Assembly: GCA_002700095.1 (NCBI GenBank)
Contig: PACL01000010.1
Coordinates: forward strand, 1-57,044
DNA length: 57,044 bases
DNA from: Fulvimarina sp.
Lineage (GTDB): Bacteria > Pseudomonadota > Alphaproteobacteria > Rhizobiales > Rhizobiaceae
Reading direction: 5' to 3'
Shown here: positions 46,728-56,953 of the stretch, piece by piece
Position numbering within the stretch: position 1 is the stretch's first letter
Layout of the letters: every line of letters starts with the position of its first letter
Program-made: the position numbers and the translations under genes
Notes under the pieces: model-generated
What the model was told of the DNA's origin: nothing
Seen by the model: the letters and a program-made list of their open reading frames with translations, nothing else
Database searches by the model: none

Positions 46728-47687
46728 TCAGTCGTTTCCGCCCTGCTGCCATTTGCGGCGCTGCAGCCCGAAGAAGGAGAACAGGATCGCGGCGAGGAGG
46801 AACGGGATCATCGCCACGGCGATGGCCGCGCCCTCGCCGAGCTGGCCGCCGGGGATCGCCCGCTGGAAGGACAAGGTCGCCATCAGATGCGTCGCATTGA
46901 CCGGCCCGCCGCGGGTCAGCACGTAGATCAGCTGGAAATCGGTGAAGGTAAACAGCACCGAGAAGGTCATCACCACGGCGATGATCGGGGTGAGCAGCGG
47001 CAGGGTGATCTTGGTGAAGCGCTGCCAGGAGGTCGCGCCGTCCAGCGCCGCCGCCTCGTTCAGCGACTGCGGGATGGTCTGCAGGCCGGCGAGCAGCGAG
47101 ATGGCGACGAAGGGAATGCCGCGCCAGACGTTCGCGGCAATGACCGCGGCCCGGGCATTGTTCGGATCGCCGAGGAAGTTGATCGGCGTGTCGATCCAGC
47201 CCCACTGCATCAATACCCAGGAGATGATCGAGAACTGCGAATCGTAGATCCACCAGAAGGCCAGCGCCGACAGCACCGTCGGCACCACCCAGGGGAGCAG
47301 GATCACGGCGCGGAAGAAGGTCTTGAACGGCAGATGCTCGTTGAGGATCAGCGCCAGCCACAGGCCGAGGGCGAACTTCGCCACAGAGGCGACGAAGGTG
47401 TAGAGGATAGTGTTGTAGACCGACAGCCAGAACACCGGGTCGTCGAACAGCCAGGTGTAGTTCTCGAAGCCGATCCATACGCCGTTTCGCCCGATCGTGG
47501 TGTCGGTGAAGCCGAGCCAGACGCCGAGACCCAGCGGATAGGTCAGGAAGCACAGGAGGAACACCGCCGCCGGCAGCATGAACAGGAAGCCGAGGCCGTT
47601 GCGGCTCTCGACGAAGCGGCGAAAGACGTTGGGGCGGACATAGATGGACTTGCTCTGTCCCCGCCCCGTTGTGTCGATGGTGGCCAT
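46728..47687 (-). CDS. Carbohydrate ABC importer permease 1 (MalF-like)
   Basis: 319 residues from the ATG at 47687 (MATIDTTGRGQSKS). About six helices; EAA loop NEAAALDGATSWQRFTKITLP. The first helix is GLGFLFMLPAAVFLLCFLTYP. CUT1 family. Separated from the binding-protein gene by 461 bp that contain two palindromic repeats. The longer frame to 47738 is unconserved. Confidence 0.9.
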   Translation of the reverse strand: MATIDTTGRGQSKSIYVRPNVFRRFVESRNGLGFLFMLPAAVFLLCFLTYPLGLGVWLGFTDTTIGRNGVWIGFENYTWLFDDPVFWLSVYNTILYTFVASVAKFALGLWLALILNEHLPFKTFFRAVILLPWVVPTVLSALAFWWIYDSQFSIISWVLMQWGWIDTPINFLGDPNNARAAVIAANVWRGIPFVAISLLAGLQTIPQSLNEAAALDGATSWQRFTKITLPLLTPIIAVVMTFSVLFTFTDFQLIYVLTRGGPVNATHLMATLSFQRAIPGGQLGEGAAIAVAMIPFLLAAILFSFFGLQRRKWQQGGND

Positions 47688-47783
47688 CTGCGACCGCTCC
47701 CTAAAATGCTCTCTCATCCCGTCCGACCGACGGGACACGCAATTCGCTTCGACGGACGCCGGGGCGATACCATCAACGCATCG

Positions 47784-47909
47784 TCATTCTCGGGCCCCGT
47801 CCCGAGAATCCAGAGATCGTCGAGCGCCCATGGGTTCAGCTTCAGAAGGTGGCCGCCGCAGATGGTGCGGCGGGTGCCCATGGATTCTCGGGAGGGGGCC
47901 CGAGAATGA
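47784..47909. repeat. 126-bp element with near-perfect 29-bp terminal inverted repeats
   Basis: Left arm 47784-47812 and right arm 47881-47909 match in 28 of 29 positions as inverted copies; each arm is itself a palindrome (ATTCTCGG and CCCGAGAAT). The inner part also has inverted GCGCCCATGG/GGGTGCCCATGG-like pieces. No coding capacity. It lies in the gap between the binding-protein gene and permease 1 and belongs to a different family from the elements near dgcB. Confidence 0.85.
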
Positions 47910-48041
47910 CGAAGCTTCGAGATTCGCCGCCCCCCTTCCCCGCACATGCCCCTTTAGACCGGTTTGCCGACGAAGCCCCGGCGAGATCTTGGAATCCTGT
48001 GGGGCCGGAGTGCGGGACGATGCGGAGATGCCGCGCCAGGC

Positions 48042-48105
48042 GTCCCCTCGCCCTTTGAGGCTCACCCGCTCGGATGAGCGGGTGAGCACCTCAGGATGAG
48101 GGGAC
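48042..48105. repeat. 64-bp nested palindrome
   Basis: Outer arms GTCCCCTC (48042) and GAGGGGAC (ending 48105), middle TGAGG/CCTCA, and a strong inner hairpin CTCACCCGCTC-GGAT-GAGCGGGTGAG (11 bp, 48061-48086). Lies 44 bp after the stop of the binding-protein gene on the minus strand. No T-tract: suited to stabilising the 3' end of that mRNA. Confidence 0.8.
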
Positions 48106-48148
48106 TACTGATGCGCCCCGCCCGGTTGTGGCGGGGCGCCTATCGAGT

Positions 48149-49468
48149 TCAGCGATAGTACCGCGCGATGCGGCGCTCGGCGTTGGCGATGGCGTCCTCG
48201 GTGGAGCGCTGGCCGGTGACCGCCTCGGCGAACATGTCGACGAGGACGTAATCGGCCATGACGCCGGCCGACGAGGGGCCGAGCGGCCCGGCAAAGCCGT
48301 TCGGGCGAAGGCTCGCCGAGGCGTTGGCATAGGCCTTGTGGACCGGGTTCGACGACCACACAGGATTGTCGGCGAACTGCTTCAGCGGCTGGCAGCAATA
48401 GGCGCTGGCGCCTTCCAGCCAGGCGTTGAAGCGCTCCGGCTGGAACATGAAGGCGATCCAGGCCTTGGCAGCTTCCGGATACTGCGTGTGCTTGAAGATG
48501 TTGATCGTCGAGGTCTGGTGCAGCTCGACCGACTGGCCGACCGGGCCGACCGGCAGGTTAGTGGTGCGGATGTCCTCGGCGATCTCGGCCATCGCCGGAT
48601 CCTTCTTGGCCGCGTAGTAGAGCGACACGCCGTTGGCCGTCAGCGACACCTGCCCGGCCAGGAAGGCGCGGTTGTTGTTGATGTCGAGCCAGCTCTCGGT
48701 GCCGGGGATGAAGGTCGCATAGAGCGCCTTGGCGTATTCGATCGCCGCCTTGGTCTCGGGGCTGTTGATCGCCACCTCGCCGTTCTCGTCGACGGTCTTG
48801 CCGCCATGGCTCCAGAGCAGCCAGTGGGCGTAGTTGTTGCCGTCGCCGACGGCCTTGCCGTGCGGGAAGCCGGCGGGGGTGCCCTTGTCCTTCATCGCCT
48901 GGCAGAGCTTCAGGAAGCCGTCGGTGTCCTTCGGGAACTCCTCGAAGCCCGCCGCCTTCATGTGGCTGTCGCGGTAGCAGATGGCGTTGCCGATGGCGCA
49001 GAGCGGGATGGCGATGAAGTTGCCGTCCGCAGTGGTGGCGTAGCCCTTGAGGCCGTCATACCAGCCGCCATAGGCCTCGCCGAGGGCGTTGCCGAGATCG
49101 GTGACGTCGACGAGCTTGTCGGGATACTGGAACGGATCGTCGAACCAGCTCATCACCATGTCCGGCCCGGAGCCGACATTGGCCGCGACGGCGGCCTTGG
49201 GACGAACGTCCTCCCAGCTTTCCTGGTCGATCCGGACCTCGACGCCGGTCGCCTCGGTGAAGGCCTTGGTGTTGGCGTTGAAGGCCTCTTCCTCGCCGGT
49301 GACGAAGGGCACCCAGCGGAGCAGGCGCAGCGAGGCGCCCTCCTCGGGCGTGAACTGCGGCATCGACCCTTGCGCGAAGGCCCTCCCCGCGCCGAAGGGG
49401 CTGCCGAGCGCCGCGCCGGCGGCGAGGCCTGCGGCGCCCTGGAGTATGGTTCTGCGATTGATGGTCAT
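48149..49468 (-). CDS. Carbohydrate ABC importer substrate-binding protein with Tat signal
   Basis: 439 residues. The N-terminus MTINRRTILQGAAGLAAGAALG carries a twin-arginine signal with cleavage likely after AFA-Q. Family 1 extracellular solute-binding fold (MSWFDDPFQYPDKLVDVTDL; GPVGQSVELHQTSTINIFKHT). Binds a sugar-like ligand in the periplasm for the two permeases. Transcribed after the ATPase gene and before the repeats. Confidence 0.9.
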   Translation of the reverse strand: MTINRRTILQGAAGLAAGAALGSPFGAGRAFAQGSMPQFTPEEGASLRLLRWVPFVTGEEEAFNANTKAFTEATGVEVRIDQESWEDVRPKAAVAANVGSGPDMVMSWFDDPFQYPDKLVDVTDLGNALGEAYGGWYDGLKGYATTADGNFIAIPLCAIGNAICYRDSHMKAAGFEEFPKDTDGFLKLCQAMKDKGTPAGFPHGKAVGDGNNYAHWLLWSHGGKTVDENGEVAINSPETKAAIEYAKALYATFIPGTESWLDINNNRAFLAGQVSLTANGVSLYYAAKKDPAMAEIAEDIRTTNLPVGPVGQSVELHQTSTINIFKHTQYPEAAKAWIAFMFQPERFNAWLEGASAYCCQPLKQFADNPVWSSNPVHKAYANASASLRPNGFAGPLGPSSAGVMADYVLVDMFAEAVTGQRSTEDAIANAERRIARYYR

Positions 49469-49613
49469 GACGTTTCCTCCCTGTCACAACGAATTCGATC
49501 TCTTCGAACGGCCAGACCAGACGGCCCGGCCGCTTTCGACCTCTCCTCCCCTCCGGCATGTCGCCGAAGCGCTGCGGCCTGGCGCTGACGCGCCGGAGGT
49601 CGCCGCAAACCCT

Positions 49614-50678
<1,065 letters not shown>

Positions 50679-50686
50679 ACGCTTCC

Positions 50687-50714
50687 CCCCAACGTATTCC
50701 TCCCCAACGTATTC
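50687..50714 (-). repeat. Tandem 13-bp repeat in the ugpC-like gene leader
   Basis: CCCCAACGTATTC at 50687-50699 and 50702-50714 (15-nt period); on the mRNA side each unit ends in a G-run, so the ribosome site is duplicated. A third CCAACGTAT with adjoining ATACGTAT palindrome is at 50854-50866. Could be regulator half-sites or a slippage product. Confidence 0.6.
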
Positions 50715-50965
50715 TTTGAGCGCATAGTGGCTGCTTCGTTCGCCGAGCGCAACAGGCGATGGCGCGGTGATGGCAAAACCGTTCGCCAAGGGCACGTTCG
50801 CGGAGTATCCGCGTCGAATCGCCGAGGGTGCAGGCGCTGCGGCCAGACCGGGGCCAACGTATACGTATGAGGATTCCGGGGCGCAGGATCCCCCCGGCGC
50901 GGGACCCCAAGCCGGTGCCGGCCCCCTGCGCCAGTCCGGGGGCGCTGGTCCGGGCGAAGCCGGGT

Positions 50966-51124
50966 TCACTCCGGGCGAAGCAGGATGATGAGGCCGAACA
51001 CCACGAAGCCGACAGCGGCGATCTTCCAGAAGTCGCCACGCCGTCGCAGCCCCGGCAGGCCCAGCGGCCGCACCAGATGCGCTCCCATCAGGAGAATGAA
51101 CAGGATCGAGAAAAGCTTGCTCAT
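50966..51124 (-). CDS. Small membrane protein, 52 residues
   Basis: MSKLFSILFILLMGAHLVRP, then a basic loop (LRRRGDFWK), then a second helix IAAVGFVVFGLIILLRPE. Two membrane segments and positive loop are clear; function unknown. Longer frame to 51220 was rejected because the ATG at 51124 starts directly at the first helix. Confidence 0.65.
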   Translation of the reverse strand: MSKLFSILFILLMGAHLVRPLGLPGLRRRGDFWKIAAVGFVVFGLIILLRPE

Positions 51125-51422
51125 GGCCGGCAGCCGTAACCCATGCCAGTCGCAAGCGATATCGGTTTCTGCGGCCGGACGCCGCGGGCCGGGCGAAACC
51201 CCGGCCGATCCGCCGCGCATGGGCGCCGACGCACTGCCTCTCGCAAGCCTGCCGCGGCGATCAAGGCGACGGCCAGGCCTGCGAGGGTCGCGAGCCCCAG
51301 ACGTCAGACCAAAGGTCTCGGGCGCGACCTGCCGGGTTCAAGCCGGATCGCGGCCGCCCTTCCGGTTCCAGGCCCTCTGCCGGCCCCTTTGCCGGGAAGG
51401 CCCACGCGGGCGCGCCGAGCGC
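51125..51422. other. 298-bp stretch without a recognised gene
   Basis: Arg/Ala/Pro-coding shadow frames only; GC-rich. Lies between the start of the small membrane protein gene and the end of the anti-sigma gene. Confidence 0.5.
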
Positions 51423-52169
51423 TCAGAGCGTATTCAGGGCGCCATGGGCGACGACCGGCCCGGTGGGCAGCCCGGTCGGCGAGCCGCCCGGCGGCTCCAG
51501 CGAGATGGCGAGGGCCGTATCGGGCATGCCGACGGCCCGGTCGGCGATGTCGAGGAGGATGGGCTGGGACGCATGCAGCACGCCCAGCGAACGCGGCGCC
51601 GCGCCGCCCGGCGGCACCAGCCAGAGCTCCGGCACCCGGCCGCCGTCGTCCTGGCGGGCGACGGGGATCAAGGTGGCGATGTCGTGCCCTTCCTCATGGT
51701 AGAAGACGACGGTGAAGAGCGGCTCCCCCTGATCGTTGGCGAGGGTCCCGGCGAGGATGGCGTCCTGCCTCCCGGCATCGACGACCGCACCGAGATTGGC
51801 GGTGACGAGGATCAGCGCGGCGAGGCTGGCGGCCGCAAGCCCCATCCCCGACAGGCCGATCCATTGCCAGATGCCGGAGACGCGGCGGCCCTTCGGCGTC
51901 GCCGCCGGCCGGTCGACGCGGCCGAGCCGGCGCATCCGGCCGAGTTCCTCGGCGATGCGCGGCCAGATACCGGGAGGTGGCTCGACGGGATCGATCGCGT
52001 CGTAGAGGGGCGCGAGCCGCTGGTTCCAGGCGTCGACGTCGGCGGCGAAAATAGCATCCCGCTCGATCCGCCGCTCCGCGGCCCGGCGCTCGGCACCCTG
52101 CAGCAGGCCGATCGCGTGTTCGCCAGCCAGATCGGCCTCGTCCCCTTCCTCGCTGCGCAGATCGCTCAT
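51423..52169 (-). CDS. Anti-sigma factor (RskA-like)
   Basis: 248 residues from MSDLRSEE. N-terminal helical zinc-free anti-sigma domain (AGEHAIGLLQGAERRAAERRIERD), one membrane helix near 105-128 (WIGLSGMGLAAASLAALILVTA), and a periplasmic RskA-type domain (FTVVFYHEEGHDIATLIPVA; PELWLVPPGG). Holds the ECF factor inactive until a signal. ATGA overlap with the sigma gene. Confidence 0.88.
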   Translation of the reverse strand: MSDLRSEEGDEADLAGEHAIGLLQGAERRAAERRIERDAIFAADVDAWNQRLAPLYDAIDPVEPPPGIWPRIAEELGRMRRLGRVDRPAATPKGRRVSGIWQWIGLSGMGLAAASLAALILVTANLGAVVDAGRQDAILAGTLANDQGEPLFTVVFYHEEGHDIATLIPVARQDDGGRVPELWLVPPGGAAPRSLGVLHASQPILLDIADRAVGMPDTALAISLEPPGGSPTGLPTGPVVAHGALNTL

Positions 52170-52723
52170 TGCGACAGACACCCCTTCAGTTTGATCAGGC
52201 CCCGTCTAATGCGGCTTTTGATCGTTCCGAGCGGAACGCTCAACCGCTCGGCCAGCGTTTCATAGGTGATGCCACCATAGAACGCGGCGACGATCGACTT
52301 GTGCGTCCGCTCGTCGAGCGTGCGCAGGCATTCCGCGAGCCGCACGCCGTCCTCGCTTCCGGCCAGCATCTCGAACGCATCCGGCCCATCGTCGGCGACG
52401 GCGTCGGCTTCGTCCACCGGCCGCTCGCCGCCGCGCCGACCGATCTGCCGGAGACGATCGATCGAACGGTTGCGGGCGATCGTGGCAAGCCAGGTGATCG
52501 GACTGGCGCGGCCGGCATCGAACCGGTCGGCCCGCCGCCAGATGGTCAGATAGACGTCCTGGAGAACGTCCTCGGCCTCTTCGCGGTCGTTCAATATACG
52601 CAGGCAGACGCCGAATAGCTTCGCGGAGGTGCGCTCATAGAGATCACCAAGCGCAGCCTCGTCGCCCGTGGCGAGACGATCCATGATACCGACGAGCGCC
52701 AAACGCCCCTGATCTGCCTTCAA
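52166..52723 (-). CDS. ECF sigma factor (SigK-like)
   Basis: 185 residues. Region 2 LYERTSAKLFGVCLRILNDREEAEDVLQDVYLTIW (read in parts) and ITWLATIARNRSIDRLRQ; region 4 IVAAFYGGITYETLAERLSVPLGTIKSRIRRGL. Overlaps its anti-sigma gene. Target genes are unknown. Confidence 0.93.
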   Translation of the reverse strand: MKADQGRLALVGIMDRLATGDEAALGDLYERTSAKLFGVCLRILNDREEAEDVLQDVYLTIWRRADRFDAGRASPITWLATIARNRSIDRLRQIGRRGGERPVDEADAVADDGPDAFEMLAGSEDGVRLAECLRTLDERTHKSIVAAFYGGITYETLAERLSVPLGTIKSRIRRGLIKLKGCLSQ

Positions 52724-52827
52724 GGCCCCTCCTCCCGTGGAACGGCGAATGTTTCGTTGTTCGAGGCGAACAAGGTCGCGCGCGGGTTGTCAACGCCCAT
52801 TCCGGTCTCTCCCGCTTTCGAGGCCCC

Positions 52828-54291
52828 TCAGTAGGGCGCCTCCTCCGGCCCGGTCGCCACATAGACCGACTTCACCTGGCTGTAATGGGCCATCGCCTCG
52901 CGGCCGTTCTCCCGGCCGATGCCGGAGCGCTTGACGCCGCCGAAGGGCATCTCGACGGGCGTCAGATTGTAGGCGTTGATCCAGACCGTACCGGCCTGGA
53001 CGCGCGCCGCCATGCGGTGGGCGCGCGACAGGTCGCGGGTGTAGATGCCGGCGGCAAGGCCGAATTCGGTGGCGTTGGCGCGGGCGATGGCCTCGTCCTC
53101 GCCGTCGAAGTCCAGCACGCACATCACCGGGCCGAAGATCTCCTCGCTGGCGATGCGCATGCCGTCGGCGACATCGGTGAAGACGGTCGGCTCGACGAAC
53201 CAGCCATCCTCGAAGCCGGCGACGCTCGCCGCGCCGCCGCCGCAGGCGAGCCGCGCGCCTTCGTCGATGCCGGCCTGCATGTAGGCGAGCACCTTGTCAT
53301 ATTGCGCCCTGGAGACCAGCGGTCCGAGATGCGTCTCGGGATCCATGGGATTGCCGAGGCGGATCGCCTTCGCCCGCTCGCGGAGCTTGTCGACGAAGGC
53401 GCCGCGGACGCTGCGTTCGACGAAGACCCGGGTGCCGTTCGAGCAGATCTGGCCGGTCGAATAGAAATTGCCGAGGATCGCGCCGGAGACGGCCGCGTCG
53501 AGATCGGCGTCGGCAAAGACCAGGATCGGCGACTTGCCGCCGAGCTCGAGCGTCACGTGCTTGGTGGTCCCGGCGGCGGCGCCCATGACCTTGGCGCCGG
53601 TTCCGACCGAGCCGGTGACCGAGACCTTGGCAATGGCCGGATGGGTGCACAGCGCCGCGCCGAGTTCGCCCTTGCCCTGCAGGACGTTGAAGACGCCGGC
53701 CGGCAGCCCGGCCTCGCTGTAGATCTCGGCGAGCTTCAGCGCCGAGAGCGGCGTCACCTCGGAGGGCTTGAAGATCATCGCATTGCCGCAGGCGATCGCC
53801 GGCGCGCTCTTCCAGGCGGCGATCTGGATCGGGTAGTTCCAGGCGCCGATGCCGGCGCAGATGCCCAGCGGCTCCTGGCGCGTATAGGCGAAGCCGTTGG
53901 CGAGCGGAATGTGGGCGCCGCGCATGTCGGCGGCGAGCGCGGCGAAATATTCGATGCAGTCGGCGCCCGACGCGGCGTCGGCGACGCGGGTCTCCTGGAT
54001 CGCCTTGCCGGTGTCGAGAGTCTCGATCTGGCTGAGTTCCTCGTTGCGCTCGCGCATCAGCTCCGCCGCCCGGCGCAGGACGCGGGAGCGCTCGGCGCCG
54101 GTCATTGCCGCCCAGGTCGCCTGGCCCTGGCGTGCCGCCTCGACGGCGCGCTCGATGACCGCGGGTGTCGCCGCATGAAGGGTGGCGATCGTCTCGCCGG
54201 TCGCCGGATACAGGCTCTCAAACGCCTCGCCGGCGGCATCCTCGACATAGGCGCCGCCGATATAGTGGGACGCTTGGGGTTGGGCTCGCAT
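52828..54291 (-). CDS. betB: Betaine aldehyde dehydrogenase
   Basis: 487 residues, typical BetB. N152 in [10 protein letters not shown], catalytic E249 (LELGGKSP) and C283 ([12 protein letters not shown]), C-terminal [22 protein letters not shown]. Oxidises betaine aldehyde to glycine betaine with NAD(P). No betA or betI beside it. The ATG at 54291 gives [16 protein letters not shown]; the longer frame is unconserved. Related ALDHs of polyamine metabolism are alternatives. Confidence 0.9.
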   Translation of the reverse strand: MRAQPQASHYIGGAYVEDAAGEAFESLYPATGETIATLHAATPAVIERAVEAARQGQATWAAMTGAERSRVLRRAAELMRERNEELSQIETLDTGKAIQETRVADAASGADCIEYFAALAADMRGAHIPLANGFAYTRQEPLGICAGIGAWNYPIQIAAWKSAPAIACGNAMIFKPSEVTPLSALKLAEIYSEAGLPAGVFNVLQGKGELGAALCTHPAIAKVSVTGSVGTGAKVMGAAAGTTKHVTLELGGKSPILVFADADLDAAVSGAILGNFYSTGQICSNGTRVFVERSVRGAFVDKLRERAKAIRLGNPMDPETHLGPLVSRAQYDKVLAYMQAGIDEGARLACGGGAASVAGFEDGWFVEPTVFTDVADGMRIASEEIFGPVMCVLDFDGEDEAIARANATEFGLAAGIYTRDLSRAHRMAARVQAGTVWINAYNLTPVEMPFGGVKRSGIGRENGREAMAHYSQVKSVYVATGPEEAPY

Positions 54292-54612
54292 GTCGGGTCT
54301 CCCGGGTGGCTGGGCGGCCGTGATGGGCCGCAAGTTCCAGATCGGCCTGCAGTCGCCGGACCATCGGCGAGCCGGCACGGTGCGTTGCGATCGGCGCAAG
54401 GCCCGGCGGCTTTGCCAGGCGGCCTCGGCAGTCGCCATGGCCATAGCGGTTGTGCGCCGGAAGGCCAAGACGCTTCAGGCCAGACGCTGCAATGCCAAGG
54501 TTCTTCCGAGCCGGAACGCTTCCCTGGCGAACCAAATCGCCCAAGGCGCTCCCGGATCGAAACCTCGCCTCGACAGTTGTTTCCCGAACAACGCCGTCGA
54601 TGGGAGATGGTC
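54292..54612. other. 321-bp divergent region between betB and the DUF427 gene
   Basis: Must contain both promoters. No clear operator palindrome, -35/-10 pair or gene was found. Confidence 0.5.
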
Positions 54613-54996
54613 ATGGCACATCACGAAGAAGCCGGCACGCGGATCAGCATCAGCCCCGAGTCGAACCCGGTGACAGTCTATTTCAACGACGTGGTGATCG
54701 CGTCGACCAACGAAGCGCTGCGGCTCGACGAGACGGGCCATGCGCCGGTCTACTACATCCCGCGGGACCGGGTGGAGATGGCCTATCTGGTGGCGACCGA
54801 GAAGCGTACGACCTGCCCGCACAAGGGGGAGGCGCGGTACTGGACGATCTCCGCCATGGGTCGGGCCGGCGAGAACGGCGTCTGGTCCTACGAGACGCCC
54901 CATGAGGGCGTGGCGCAGATCGCCGGCTATCTGGCCTTCGACCGCGATGCCGTCCGGATCGAGGTGGACGCCCCGCCGACGAGCCAGAGCTGGTAG
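54613..54996 (+). CDS. DUF427 domain-containing protein
   Basis: 127 residues. ISPESNPVTVYFNDVVIAST, APVYYIPRDRVEMAYL, and TTCPHKGEARYWTI are the conserved blocks of DUF427, a small beta-rich family of unknown function. Ends in PPTSQSW. An ATG two codons upstream is possible. Confidence 0.88.
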   Translation: MAHHEEAGTRISISPESNPVTVYFNDVVIASTNEALRLDETGHAPVYYIPRDRVEMAYLVATEKRTTCPHKGEARYWTISAMGRAGENGVWSYETPHEGVAQIAGYLAFDRDAVRIEVDAPPTSQSW

Positions 54997-55064
54997 GCGC
55001 GGGAGGCTCTCGCGCGGTCGCGCCGGACGGCCGAACCGGCCCTTCGCCCTCGCCCTTCGACCAT

Positions 55065-55096
55065 AAAAAAGGGGCCACCCTTGCGGGCGGCCCCTT
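55065..55096. terminator. Bidirectional terminator between the DUF427 and flagellin genes
   Basis: AAGGGGCC and GGCCCCTT arms with further GC pairing; the minus strand ends in TTTTTT, so it is a strong terminator for the flagellin gene. It is also 70 bp after the DUF427 gene. Confidence 0.85.
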
Positions 55097-55131
55097 CCTG
55101 ATTGTCCCGCATGATGCGGCTGACGCGATCC

Positions 55132-56421
55132 TTAGCGGAAGAGCGAGAGCAGCGACTGCGAGGAGGAGTTGGCGATCGAGAGCGCCTGCACGCCGAGCTG
55201 CTGCTGGGTCTGCAGAGCCTTGAGGCGGGTGGACTCTTCCGTCATGTCGGCATCGACCAGCGAACCGACGCCCTCGGACACGGTGTCCATGAGCTTGGAG
55301 ACGAAGTCGCTCTGCATGTCGATGCGGTTCTGGACCGCACCCAGGCTGGAGGCCGCGCTGGTGACCTGCGAGAGCGCCTCGTCGACGACCTTGATGTAGT
55401 TCTTGATGTCGGTGACCGACGCCGAGGTGATGTCGATCGTGTCGACGGCCGCAGCACCGGCGGACGCCGAGCTGGTGGTCGTCGCCGTGGCAGCGAGGCC
55501 GAGGCTGGCCGCGGTGATGCCGGTGGTGCCGGAAGCCGCCGCGTCGCCGAGCGAGAAGGTGTCGGTCGAGGAGAACACGATGTTGTCCGAGCCGTCCACC
55601 GAGACGTCGATGCCGGTGATGTCGGCATCCTTCAGCGCCTGGGTCAGGACGGCCGCCAGATCGGCGTTCGACCGGATCGAGGTGTCGCTCAGACCGGCAT
55701 CCGCCAGGGTCTGGTCGGTGATCTCGACCGTCTTGGCCGCACCGCCGCCCTGCTTGACCGAGAAGGTCACGAGGTCGTCGGCAGCGGCGAAGGACACCGC
55801 AGAGGTTTCGACCGTCGCGGCGACGCCCGACGTGTTGGTGTACTTGGTCAGGTCGATCGTCTTGTTCAGGATGCCCGTGTCCGTACCGGCACCGTCGTCG
55901 GAGAAGAGGCGGACATTGGTGATGTCCACGGCGATGGAGCCGACGGTCAGCGAACCGGTGCCGTCACGGGCGATCGAGGAGACGATCTCCTTCGACAGGG
56001 CCGACGAAGAACCCGTGGAAAGCCAGTTCTGACCCGAGAAGGAGGCCGATTCCGCGATCGTCTGCAGCTGGCCCTGGAGGGACGAGATTTCCGACTGGAC
56101 CTTCGCCTTGTCGACGCCGTCCGAAGTGGCGGTGGTCAGCTTGGCCTTGATCGTGTCGAGCATGTCCTTGGCCGAGTTGAGACCGGTATAGGCGGCGTCC
56201 ACCGTGGCGGCACCGATGCCGAGGGAGTCGGAGACGGCGGAGAGAGCGTTGTTGTCAGACCGCATGGTGGTCGCGATCGACCAGTAGGCGGCGTTGTCCT
56301 GAGCTTCCGAAACCCGGTAGCCGGTGGAGATGCGGCCCTGGGTCGTGTCGAGGGCGTCGTTGATCGACTGCAGGCTCTGGAGAGCCGTCATGGCCGAAGT
56401 ATTGGTGTTGATGCTGGTCAT
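55132..56421 (-). CDS. fliC: Flagellin
   Basis: 429 residues. N-terminal D0/D1 MTSINTNTSAMTALQSLQSI and RISTGYRVSEAQDNAAYWSI, C-terminal D1/D0 NRIDMQSDFVSKLMDTVSEGV and LGVQALSIANSSSQSLLSLFR. The middle is Ser/Thr/Ala/Asp-rich. Exported by the flagellar type III system to form the filament. A second flagellin gene with almost the same 3' end lies 532 bp upstream. Confidence 0.97.
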   Translation of the reverse strand: MTSINTNTSAMTALQSLQSINDALDTTQGRISTGYRVSEAQDNAAYWSIATTMRSDNNALSAVSDSLGIGAATVDAAYTGLNSAKDMLDTIKAKLTTATSDGVDKAKVQSEISSLQGQLQTIAESASFSGQNWLSTGSSSALSKEIVSSIARDGTGSLTVGSIAVDITNVRLFSDDGAGTDTGILNKTIDLTKYTNTSGVAATVETSAVSFAAADDLVTFSVKQGGGAAKTVEITDQTLADAGLSDTSIRSNADLAAVLTQALKDADITGIDVSVDGSDNIVFSSTDTFSLGDAAASGTTGITAASLGLAATATTTSSASAGAAAVDTIDITSASVTDIKNYIKVVDEALSQVTSAASSLGAVQNRIDMQSDFVSKLMDTVSEGVGSLVDADMTEESTRLKALQTQQQLGVQALSIANSSSQSLLSLFR

Positions 56422-56866
56422 TCTCTGCGTCCCATACGCGAGTATAATTTGGGAACAGTCCGGATCGGCCGGAATAACGAAACGGCATCATGCCTGCGAT
56501 CTTTGTTTGTTTGATCGCTTCGTCATGACCAGACATTGGGTCCCGGAGTCATTCCAAACTCTTAACAGCTAAGATCAAACCCGAAGGACACAGATTCAAC
56601 GCTAATGGAACACAAAGATTGGTAGTTAATTCTTGCGTGTTAACCTTATATATTTACCAGGTCGATTCATCATGAATCGTCCGTTCACGGAGCGTAGCCG
56701 TGCGGCAGCCGCGAGACGTCGTGCCGGCTCTCGTAGGCTGAGGCGCAATTGCGTGAGTGTGCGGGTGTGGGTGCCGGCAAGGAAAGCCGCGCTCGAGCTG
56801 AATGACAGAAGGACGCAGCAGCGGGCTGACGGGTCGGGCGGGGCTCATGAAGCCGGCAGCTGAAAC
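56422..56866. other. AT-rich region upstream of the flagellin gene
   Basis: Holds the flagellin leader and promoter. The part around 56560-56665 is strikingly AT-rich for this window (TTAAC/GTTAA strings, TATATATTTACC). No sigma-28 or sigma-54 pattern could be identified with confidence. No gene seen. Confidence 0.5.
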
Positions 56867-56895
56867 GAAAAAAGGCCCGGCAGATTGCCGGGCCT
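56867..56895 (-). terminator. Terminator of the second flagellin gene
   Basis: AGGCCCGGCA pairs with TGCCGGGCCT (10 bp, 3-nt loop) and is followed on the minus strand by TTTTTT. Confidence 0.88.
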
Positions 56896-56953
56896 CTCGT
56901 TTTCGTGGTCGATCGATCCGCGAGACTGTCGCGATCGATCGAGGGCGTTTCCC

